The notes beneath the pieces were generated by a model. It saw only the letters and a program-made list of their open reading frames with translations. It ran no database searches and was not told the DNA's origin. DNA of 20,560 bases. Source: a virus. This document shows positions 1 through 6,059 of the stretch, in pieces. Location of the stretch: positions 1 through 20,560 of IMG/VR virus record IMGVR_UViG_3300017989_000511, one strand, 5' to 3'. Position numbers and translations under genes: made by a program. How positions within the stretch are numbered: the first letter of the stretch is position 1; each line of letters starts with the position of its first letter.

Positions 1-192
1 GCTACTTTCTCAATAGAGAACAGGTTTGCAGGGAGTTTACTTTTTGAAAAGGCAGCCATGATGCTTGTCAACAAGGCCGTACAGAACAAGGTAACCGGTG
101 TAATTAAGTACTATGACGAGGATAACGAAACGGTCATTCTTACCCACACACCGACTGATGGCGTATCGGAGATTACGAGGGAATCGAGCTGA
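1..192 (+). CDS. C-terminal fragment of a fibre-like phage protein (5' end outside window)
   Basis: Frame 1 is open from the first base to a TGA at 190-192 and gives 63 residues; the start lies upstream. The fragment has an amphipathic helix-like segment (residues about 5-30, with FAGSLLFEKAAMMLVNKAVQ) followed by a beta-hairpin-like tail (IKYYDEDNETVILTHTPTDG). A short hydrophobic helix followed by an acidic Tyr/Asp strand and a Thr-rich end resembles the C-termini of some phage tail-fibre or upper-baseplate proteins. The end of the gene at 1871-3232 has a comparable layout. That resemblance is by eye and is an inference. The next ORF can start 8 bases after this stop. Confidence 0.6.
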   Translation, partial: ATFSIENRFAGSLLFEKAAMMLVNKAVQNKVTGVIKYYDEDNETVILTHTPTDGVSEITRESS

Positions 193-199
193 TGCTAAA

Positions 200-364
200 A
201 TGGCTGATTTAGTGATGCTTGCAACTGAAGGTAGAGATATTACTAATTTTGTTCAATATATGGTCGATTTACCAGACCCTCTTCCAGATATTATTAAACC
301 TTGGTCTTGGGAGGAAGCCGAGCATCGATTTCTTTATCGGGCCAAAGTGCTTTTAAATCTTTAG
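200..364 (+). CDS. Small hypothetical protein (54 aa)
   Basis: An ATG at 200 opens a 54-residue ORF ending at 362-364. The frame is also open further upstream (ATGs at 113 and 158), but those starts would lie deep inside the preceding gene; 200 lies just after that gene's stop at 192 and is preferred. The best Shine-Dalgarno-like stretch (GAGGGA near 178) is too far away to be convincing, so translation may depend on coupling to the upstream gene. The product is acidic at first and ends in an aromatic, basic helix (WSWEEAEHRFLYRAKVLLNL). No family is recognised. Small ORFs following a fibre gene are sometimes fibre chaperones, but nothing here proves that. Confidence 0.5.
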   Translation: MADLVMLATEGRDITNFVQYMVDLPDPLPDIIKPWSWEEAEHRFLYRAKVLLNL

Positions 365-376
365 TATTTTAATTCC

Positions 377-393
377 TATCCTATTAAAGGATA
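377..393 (+). promoter_or_regulatory. Inverted repeat covering the terS ribosome-binding site
   Basis: TATCCT (377-382) and AGGATA (388-393) are perfectly complementary with a 5-base loop (ATTAA). The AAAGGA Shine-Dalgarno of terminase small subunit (386-391) lies largely in the right arm, so folding would hide it. The stem is short and AU-rich, hence weak. The T-rich bases that follow (394-402) also make a poor terminator possible. Confidence 0.35.
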
Positions 394-402
394 TTTTTAT
401 TT

Positions 403-1020
403 ATGGCTTCAAGAGGAATAAAGCAGAGAAGAGCGGGCAAAAAGAAAGCCGAAGTGCCAAAACCAGAGCAGCAAGAATCTGCCGGAAACAAACTCAGCTT
501 AGTTTATAAACGTTTCTGTGAAGAATTGGTCGCACATCCTTCGTTGGAAGCCAAGGCAACTTACAAAAAAATATATCGTTGTAGTGATAAGGCAGCTGAG
601 GCAGGTTCATCCCGGCTAATGAAGAACCCACAGATACAGGCTTATATTACAGAATTAAAAAACAAAAGAGCTGAGAGAACTCAAATTACAGCTGATAAAG
701 TACTGCAGGAATTGGCCCGGATGGCTTTTTCTAATATCAGTGATTATTTAACCTTTGGGCCTGGTGGTGTGATATTGAAAGACTCAGAGAAGTTGACAGA
801 AGGCCAGCTGGCTTGCATTTCACAAATCAGTGAACATGAAACGGAAAGAGGTGCAAAAAGACTTTCATTTAAACTTTACGACAAAATCAAGGCATTGGAG
901 TTGATTGGAAACCACCTTGCAATGTTCGATAAAGACAGAAACAGAGATGCTGACAAAGAAAAGACACCCAAAGTAATCAAGTACCCAATAACACCACCAG
1001 GAGAAAAAAATGAGAAATAA
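403..1020 (+). CDS. terS: Terminase small subunit (Terminase_2-like)
   Basis: This 205-residue protein would recognise phage DNA and recruit the large terminase subunit to start packaging. After a basic, disordered N-terminus (residues 1-30) comes a helical DNA-binding region (about 32-95: LVYKRFCEELVAHPSLEAKA, then a Cys/Ala-rich turn and GSSRLMKNPQIQAYITEL). This is the typical layout of Terminase_2 small subunits: repeated short helices with an 'NP.V..yI..l'-like element. A conserved mid-region follows (VLQELARMAFSNISDYLTF) and then a KALELIGNHLAMF helix near residues 160-175, also typical of the family. The start is supported by AAAGGA at 386-391, 11 bases upstream. Unlike many phages, the large subunit is not adjacent but begins about 3.6 kb downstream. 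Confidence 0.9.
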   Translation: MASRGIKQRRAGKKKAEVPKPEQQESAGNKLSLVYKRFCEELVAHPSLEAKATYKKIYRCSDKAAEAGSSRLMKNPQIQAYITELKNKRAERTQITADKVLQELARMAFSNISDYLTFGPGGVILKDSEKLTEGQLACISQISEHETERGAKRLSFKLYDKIKALELIGNHLAMFDKDRNRDADKEKTPKVIKYPITPPGEKNEK

Positions 1021-1059
1021 TGTATTTACTTCTAACTCGCTACTTAATATTTGTGAAAT

Positions 1060-1239
1060 ATGATGAGCAGCATAAAAGAACATCTTAATAACTTGCTCGA
1101 TGAAACAAGGCAGTTAAGTTCTCACGTAACTGAGGTAAACGAGTTTGTTGCTGTTGATGATATAAGACAGGCCATAAACGAATTGGAGCTTACGATTTAT
1201 CAGGCGAGAAAAACTTTCGAAAGAACTAAAGAAATATGA
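1060..1239 (+). CDS. Small coiled-coil-like hypothetical protein (59 aa)
   Basis: ATGATG at 1060-1065 opens a 59-residue ORF (58 from the second Met) that ends in TGA at 1237-1239 and overlaps the next gene's ATG at 1236 as ATGA. It fills the otherwise empty space between terS and the sigma-like gene. Its sequence (SSIKEHLNNLLDETRQLSSH, then DDIRQAINELELTIYQARK) has heptad-like spacing of I/L residues and is rich in E, K, Q and R, so it is probably all alpha-helical. There is no good Shine-Dalgarno. The ATGA overlap and dense packing favour a real gene. No family is recognised. Confidence 0.6.
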   Translation: MMSSIKEHLNNLLDETRQLSSHVTEVNEFVAVDDIRQAINELELTIYQARKTFERTKEI

Positions 1240-1874
1240 ATGCTTATACCTGTATCAGACCTCAATTAACTGTGGATAATATTACTGTCTTTGTTGAGCA
1301 TACTTTTAAGCAGCTGAGGAAAGCACTGTATAAATGGGCTGCATACTTTTGTAAGAAGTACCGGGGGAGATTCGAACTTGACGAGTTAGTTAATGCAGTA
1401 TGGGTTAGGGGCAAAGTACAGAAAGTTCCCAAAATCGAGATGGCTTCTTCAAAGATTCGATGGGAGATGCTTTCTTATATCGCATCTGAACTAAAGCTTC
1501 GTAAAGTAAACTCGATAAACTTTTTTACTAATTTTGATAGTCTGTATGACAATGTTCAGCATCACGAAGATGATGAATTAGCAAAGTTATATTCCCAGCT
1601 AGACGACGGTTTTGACCAGGTTGATGCGAAAGATTTTGTTGATGTTGATTTTGTATGGCCATATCTAACGACAGAGCAGCAGAAAATCATCAAGCTTCGA
1701 TATTATGATCCTAAAATTTTGCCTGGCGGACCGCGGCATAATAACTACGCAATGATAATTGGCAGAAAACTTGGTTTAAGTGATAGTGGCGTACGAAACA
1801 GGATTGCACGAACTTTTATTGATTGTCGAAGATTGCTGTTGTTTCGTGATATTAAAAGGAGCTCAGTAAAATGA
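1236..1874 (+). CDS. Sigma-70-like transcription factor (putative late-gene regulator)
   Basis: The 212-residue product has two parts that fit a small sigma-70-family protein. Residues about 24-90 are helical and aromatic, with FELDELVNAVWVRG at 46-59, resembling region 2. Residues 144-201 resemble region 4: an LTTEQQKIIKLRYYD helix (144-158), then a helix-turn-helix (YAMIIGRKLGLSDSGVRNRI) ending in basic residues. In the family, region 2 contacts core RNA polymerase and the -10 element and region 4 the -35 element. An acidic linker (DDELAKLYSQLDDGFDQVD) separates them. The gene overlaps both neighbours by ATGA, so it is co-translated with virion genes. It may direct late transcription; an RNA-polymerase-binding or purely DNA-binding regulator is the alternative. 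Confidence 0.65.
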   Translation: MNAYTCIRPQLTVDNITVFVEHTFKQLRKALYKWAAYFCKKYRGRFELDELVNAVWVRGKVQKVPKIEMASSKIRWEMLSYIASELKLRKVNSINFFTNFDSLYDNVQHHEDDELAKLYSQLDDGFDQVDAKDFVDVDFVWPYLTTEQQKIIKLRYYDPKILPGGPRHNNYAMIIGRKLGLSDSGVRNRIARTFIDCRRLLLFRDIKRSSVK

Positions 1875-3232
1875 AGAAGGTCATATTGATTTTGGTAATG
1901 TTGATTTGTGTAACATCGAGCTTTGCAGCAATAGAATTGAAAATCAAACCAGGCTCCACTGATGTTACTGTTAACGTTCAAATGGTGGATGGTACAGATG
2001 GTCACACACCGGAAACCGGTTTGACTATAACCGACATAGACATGACATATATTCGTGAACGGTCTGCTGCAGTTAAAGCTGATGCTACGGCTTTGGGTAC
2101 GGTTGACGCTGCTCATGCTGATAACAAGGCTATTGAAATAGACAGCACGAACGCACCAGGTGTTTACCGTTTTGATTGGCCTGATGCTGCTTTTGCTTCT
2201 GGTGTGAGCTTTGTTACTTTAGTAGCTACCTGTACTGGTTGTGAAGCAGAAATGATAACTGTTGATTTATCTACTGTTAATGCCAATGTAGTTCAATGGA
2301 ATGGTACAAATGTAGTTACGCCAGATACTGCTGGCTGTCCCAAGGTCACGATAAAAGATGGTACCGGTACTGGTGAAATTGACACAAGTGCAGGGGCTGT
2401 AGTTACTGTTACCGATGTTACTAATGACGTAGGAATAACTCAGACAGGAGCGGATAAGGTCTGGAGTTCAACAACTCGGACAGTTACGGCCGCTACCAAC
2501 ATCACATCTACAGGCAATGTTATAGGGTTGCATACTGACGATAAGGTGCTTTTGGCAGGTACCACTCATACAGGTGCCGTAATTCCTACGGTTAGCACTC
2601 TTACCGGCCATACACCACAAACAGGTGATACCTATGCTGCACTACCAACTAATTTTTCTGATCTGGCCATTACAGTAACAACGGGCAAAGTGACAATTGG
2701 AACCAATGATGACAAGACAGGATATGGTCTTGCAGACGATGCAATTACCGCTGCTAAATTTGATGAAACTACGGCGTTTCCGCTTGCAAGTGCCGATAGC
2801 GGCTCAACACAAGTAGCAAGAACCGGTGCTGATGGAGACACATTGAAAAACTTAAGTGACGAAATTGCTACAGTAGATACTGTTGTTGACGCCGTGAAAA
2901 CTAAGACCGACCAGCTTAATTTTACCGGAACTGATGTCAAGGCAACCTTGGACGGAGAAACAGTTACGGTCGCAACTAACAATGATAAAACTGGTTACAA
3001 ACTGGCTTCAGATGGCCTTGATAGTGTTTCTGCCAGTGAACCGAGTGGTGATCCATCTGGCTGGGATTTCAGAGATTGGTTGTTCTGGTTATGTAAAATT
3101 CGTTTTGGCGGCAAGACCACTTGTGATAACAACTGGCTGAAATCATATACCGCAGCTGATTCGGAGCTTACCAAACAGTCCGTAAATGATGACGGTACAA
3201 CACAAACAATTGAGAAAGTACAGGTTCCGTAA
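1871..3232 (+). CDS. Fibre/upper-baseplate-like protein with N-terminal signal peptide
   Basis: Residues 1-20 form a textbook Sec signal peptide: MKK, then the hydrophobic run VILILVMLICV, then TSSFAA with a signal peptidase I-type site. The remaining 430 or so residues are Thr/Val/Asp-rich and beta-predicted. An element near residues 95-115 (GVYRFDWPDAAFASG) and segments around GTNDDKTGYGL and NNDKTGYKL recur in phage tail-fibre and upper-baseplate proteins. A short helical stretch (DTLKNLSDEIATVDTVVDAV) precedes the C-terminus, which has an aromatic helix (DWLFWLCKIRF) and a DDGTTQTIEK strand. AAAGGAG lies just upstream of the ATG, and the start overlaps the sigma-like gene by ATGA. Function is inferred as host attachment or surface display. 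A signal peptide on a virion-like protein is odd and suggests export to the envelope or an anchored form. Confidence 0.6.
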   Translation: MKKVILILVMLICVTSSFAAIELKIKPGSTDVTVNVQMVDGTDGHTPETGLTITDIDMTYIRERSAAVKADATALGTVDAAHADNKAIEIDSTNAPGVYRFDWPDAAFASGVSFVTLVATCTGCEAEMITVDLSTVNANVVQWNGTNVVTPDTAGCPKVTIKDGTGTGEIDTSAGAVVTVTDVTNDVGITQTGADKVWSSTTRTVTAATNITSTGNVIGLHTDDKVLLAGTTHTGAVIPTVSTLTGHTPQTGDTYAALPTNFSDLAITVTTGKVTIGTNDDKTGYGLADDAITAAKFDETTAFPLASADSGSTQVARTGADGDTLKNLSDEIATVDTVVDAVKTKTDQLNFTGTDVKATLDGETVTVATNNDKTGYKLASDGLDSVSASEPSGDPSGWDFRDWLFWLCKIRFGGKTTCDNNWLKSYTAADSELTKQSVNDDGTTQTIEKVQVP

Positions 3233-3810
3233 TGGGAAGAATCAGAATAATACCGAAGGGACGTGGACGGATATTGGCTCCACCATTTACGTTGGGGGCA
3301 CCAGATACCTCACGGCAGATGTGTGCTGACGTGGACAAAGCATCCTGTTTGGATACGGAGATAAATGGTTCATCTTATCTAAGTGCTGACGTGGACAAAG
3401 CATCCTGTCCAGAAGGTAATGTTGGTCAGGCAGTAGCAGCAAGAACGTGGATTAACGTATTTGATATAGCTCAAATATTTTTACAGAGTTTCTACGTTGA
3501 AGGTAATCATTCTTCTGAGTTTAACCAGGCAGATGTAATACAAATTATTGATTCAGATAGAGCGGATGGTTATTACACTGTTATAGAAGTATGGTATTGT
3601 TCAGGTAACAACAGAACAAGGATTAAGGTTGAAGAATCGATTCCGACAGGGCCGACAGATGGATTGTCATTGTTGGATGTTGATTTTTCACCTTTTAGAG
3701 TTTGGGTACCGGCCAAACTTTATGATAAGGATTATCATTGCGGGGATTTGTCTTGTCTTGCCTATAAAGGGCAAATGTGTTGTGAGATAGAAAGAGCGGA
3801 GTGTACATAA
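3232..3810 (+). CDS. Hypothetical Cys-containing phage protein with internal repeat (192 aa)
   Basis: The start overlaps the preceding stop as TAATG. Residues 1-20 are basic (GRIRIIPKGRGRIL). Residues about 25-65 carry two copies of ADVDKASC, 20 residues apart, encoded by a perfect 26-base direct repeat. Residues about 97-137 form a beta-rich unit (ADVIQIIDSDRADGYYTVIE, then NRTRIKVEESI) that resembles a unit in the next gene and in the last gene of the window. The C-terminus has a Cys cluster (HCGDLSCLAYKG and MCCEIERAEC). The position between a fibre-like gene and the large terminase suggests a virion accessory role. No family is recognised and no function is assigned. Confidence 0.7.
   Translation: MGRIRIIPKGRGRILAPPFTLGAPDTSRQMCADVDKASCLDTEINGSSYLSADVDKASCPEGNVGQAVAARTWINVFDIAQIFLQSFYVEGNHSSEFNQADVIQIIDSDRADGYYTVIEVWYCSGNNRTRIKVEESIPTGPTDGLSLLDVDFSPFRVWVPAKLYDKDYHCGDLSCLAYKGQMCCEIERAECT
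3323..3348 (+). repeat. 26-bp direct repeat, copy 1
   Basis: This is the first copy of a perfect 26-base repeat (core GCTGACGTGGACAAAGCATC) inside the gene at 3232-3810. The second copy starts exactly 60 bases later, so both are read in the same frame and encode ADVDKASC. Flanking bases differ (T versus A before, T versus C after), so the match ends sharply. Confidence 0.95.
3383..3408 (+). repeat. 26-bp direct repeat, copy 2
   Basis: This is the second copy of the perfect repeat that starts at 3323. The lack of synonymous changes between the copies suggests recent tandem duplication of a 20-codon unit with divergence of the spacer, or gene-conversion-like homogenisation. Confidence 0.95.
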
Positions 3811-3811
3811 A

Positions 3812-4348
3812 ATGGCTGCGGAATTTTTTATTGCTTCTGATAATCTTGTGCAAGTAAATGGCTTAAGAGACGCTGCAACGGGCAATTATGTTAATGATGC
3901 TGAAATCAAAATGTCCTTGTTTGTGGAAAGTACGTTTAATCCTGATAATGCAGCTGTAACCGATGAAACTGGTGGTAAGGTTGGAGTTCCTGCTACTTCT
4001 CATGGGCTTTCTGCTGATGATTATATTCGTCTGGAAGGAACTGAGAACTATGATGGTGAATATGCAATTGATAGTGTGGAAGCCAATAAAATCATTATAG
4101 TAGCCACTTATGTAGCGGAGACGTTGTCAGGGGCAGAAAAAATATATACAGGTGTGCCTAACGGTACCAATCTACCTGTAAATTATGTGGATGCGTCTGA
4201 TGGTAATTATGAAGGTGTTTTGCCTGATACGCTTAAAGGAATAGTTGAACGTGATTGGTATTGTCTTTTTGTTGAGGCAATAAAGGATACGAACAGATTA
4301 ACGAGTCGATTAAAATGGAAAGCTGTATACCACCTTAGTACTGATTAA
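3812..4348 (+). CDS. Hypothetical beta-rich phage structural protein (178 aa)
   Basis: The ATG follows the preceding stop by one base. Residues 1-50 look like a beta-sandwich half (FFIASDNLVQVNGLRDAATG). Residues about 54-101 hold a compact motif: GGKVGVPATSHGLSADDYIR, then YDGEYAIDSVEANKIIIVAT. This 'HGLs.gD.i.i.G....nG.y.v..v....i.l' pattern is common in phage structural proteins, where annotation pipelines sometimes label it as an E1 FCCH-like domain. The motif recurs in the gene at 19338. The C-terminus (GIVERDWYCLFVEAIKDTNR) has an Ig-like ring to it. A capsid- or tail-surface role is plausible but unproven. Confidence 0.7.
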   Translation: MAAEFFIASDNLVQVNGLRDAATGNYVNDAEIKMSLFVESTFNPDNAAVTDETGGKVGVPATSHGLSADDYIRLEGTENYDGEYAIDSVEANKIIIVATYVAETLSGAEKIYTGVPNGTNLPVNYVDASDGNYEGVLPDTLKGIVERDWYCLFVEAIKDTNRLTSRLKWKAVYHLSTD

Positions 4349-4361
4349 TTGGGAGACAAAG

Positions 4362-4664
4362 ATGTCTGATCTGGGGCAAATCTATACGAAGTTACAAGAA
4401 ATCGATGGTAAATGTAATCAGTTGCTGGAATGGAAAGCTGTTCACAGTGAACATCATAAATCGTTAGGACGTGATATTGGGGAAATAAGGAATTGTCTTT
4501 TTGGTGAAAACCCTGGTTTGGTAAATCGAGTTCAGCAATTATGGAGTTGTAAAAGTAATATCACAACGTGGAAAGATATGGTGTTTGGAATACTGCGGAT
4601 AACAATTGCTGCCGGAATCATAAGTTTGATTGTTTGGTTGTTGACAATTTATAAAAGTAGCTAA
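4362..4664 (+). CDS. Small coiled-coil protein with one C-terminal membrane helix (100 aa; XhlA/holin-like candidate)
   Basis: GGGAGA upstream gives a good ribosome-binding site. Residues 1-45 are helical and charged (QIYTKLQEIDGKCNQLLEW), then a turn with NPGLVNRVQQL (50-60), then a single hydrophobic segment at about 74-97 (FGILRITIAAGIISLIVWLL) ending in a short basic tail. Soluble helix, PGL-RV turn and single C-terminal membrane helix are common in small phage membrane proteins near lysis or packaging genes, including XhlA-like ones. Such proteins can help permeabilise the membrane, but no endolysin gene is next to it here. It ends directly at the TerL start (TAA followed by ATG). Confidence 0.7.
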   Translation: MSDLGQIYTKLQEIDGKCNQLLEWKAVHSEHHKSLGRDIGEIRNCLFGENPGLVNRVQQLWSCKSNITTWKDMVFGILRITIAAGIISLIVWLLTIYKSS

Positions 4665-6059
4665 ATGGAATTAGCCTTTGATACAAAACCTGTTATAAAA
4701 CCTAATCCCGGGGGACAAGAAGGGTTTGCCCAGGATTGGGAGCATTTTATTGTTGCTTTAGAGGGTGGATGGTATTCAGGTAAGACTTTCATCGGAGCAC
4801 GGAAGTTACTAACTTTGCATGAGTACAATGCTTTTGATGCTAACGGAGATGTTACATATGTCCCATCATTAATAGTTGCTCCGACTTACAGCAATGCAAT
4901 GGATTTTTGTGTACCTCATTTTCAGGAAGCGTGTATTGAAGCCGGACTTAGTTACGAGTGGAAAGGCAGCGGGTATTTGGCTGATGGTAAATTTGCAGCT
5001 CCTGCAATTATAATCTCTGATTTTGGAACATCCTTGCGGCCGAGCGTGGTTTTGGTTCGAAGTGCTGATGTTCCAAAACGTATTACTGGTTTTACCGTAG
5101 GTGCAGCGTGGGGAGACGAACCTACTCGGTGGAAATCAGATAGCTTTGATCCCTTGAACGATCCATTTATTCAGATGACCGGACGTGTTCGGGATGTTAG
5201 GGCTCGGTTGTTACAGATTTTATTAACCTACACCAACGAAGGTGATACTACCAGAGTTTATGAGGAAATGCATACAGGGGCCTCTGATAGAAAATTGTAT
5301 CGGGCTCCGACGAGTGAAAACAAAGCGGCAGAGGATTTCTGTCAGCGTCAAGAAAATGTGCTTACAAAGGAATTAGCCCAGCAGTATCTTGGTGGTAAAG
5401 CAATAAGTTTGAGAGGCGGCAAGGTTTACAGCGGTTATGATTTTGATGTGAATGTAGATAACAAGTTGACTCTAAGAGAAGAAATACCGCTTCAAATAGC
5501 ACTTGATTTTAATATTGTCCCCGGTATGCATTTGGAAGTAGGTCAGTACCATGGTGACTTGGACTTGTTTACTACGATTCATGAGATACACGGTTCTCGA
5601 ATGGATGTCCAAGCTGCTGCAGATGAGTTTGTTAAACTAACAAAGCAATTAGAATGGAAGTGGAACAATCCGTTGGAAATATTTGGCGATGCTACAGGTG
5701 GTAGTGAATGGGCAGGTACAGGTGACAGCTGTTATACTATCCTGCAGCAGAAGTTAAAAAGCCAGGATATTCCATACCGAATGCGAGTCCCCAGAAGTAA
5801 TCCTCCAGTAATTGATAGAACAAACGCTGTTAATTGTGCTCTGATGGATGTAACCGGTAAAGTGCATTACAAAATTCATCCTCGCTGTAAAAGGCTTCTC
5901 GATGATTATAAAAAGCTGCAAAGAGACAAATTTGGTGAGATTGATAAAACTGATCGCAAGTTATCCCATCCATCCGATGCCGACGGTTATAGGATCTGGT
6001 TTTTAAGGCCGGTACGCATTGAACAAACAAATATAGGAGGCAGAATCTCTGTATCATAA
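4665..6059 (+). CDS. terL: Terminase large subunit (ATPase and nuclease)
   Basis: This 464-residue protein is the packaging motor that translocates DNA through the portal and cuts it. The ATPase domain has a Walker A-type loop GGWYSGKT (34-41), a Walker B-type strand AAWGDEP with acidic D151/E152, and an LLTYTNEG motif near 187-193 that fits the coupling motif. The RNase H-like nuclease domain has acidic residues at ALDFN (D281), IFGDATGG (D342) and SHPSDADGYRIW (D438/D440), spaced as in terminase nucleases. Length is typical. It starts immediately after the preceding stop and ends in a TAATG overlap with the portal gene, the usual terL-portal arrangement. Confidence 0.93.
   Translation: MELAFDTKPVIKPNPGGQEGFAQDWEHFIVALEGGWYSGKTFIGARKLLTLHEYNAFDANGDVTYVPSLIVAPTYSNAMDFCVPHFQEACIEAGLSYEWKGSGYLADGKFAAPAIIISDFGTSLRPSVVLVRSADVPKRITGFTVGAAWGDEPTRWKSDSFDPLNDPFIQMTGRVRDVRARLLQILLTYTNEGDTTRVYEEMHTGASDRKLYRAPTSENKAAEDFCQRQENVLTKELAQQYLGGKAISLRGGKVYSGYDFDVNVDNKLTLREEIPLQIALDFNIVPGMHLEVGQYHGDLDLFTTIHEIHGSRMDVQAAADEFVKLTKQLEWKWNNPLEIFGDATGGSEWAGTGDSCYTILQQKLKSQDIPYRMRVPRSNPPVIDRTNAVNCALMDVTGKVHYKIHPRCKRLLDDYKKLQRDKFGEIDKTDRKLSHPSDADGYRIWFLRPVRIEQTNIGGRISVS

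Noticed and set aside
113-199. Earlier starts (113 or 158) for the 54-residue ORF
   Set aside because: They lie inside the preceding open frame, whose sequence looks protein-like; the ATG at 200 follows that gene's stop and needs no long overlap.
2934-3140. 68-codon plus-strand frame within the fibre-like gene
   Set aside because: It is a frame shadow of a well-supported gene and has no start signal. The same holds for 7938-8135, 10055-10291 and 13534-13737.
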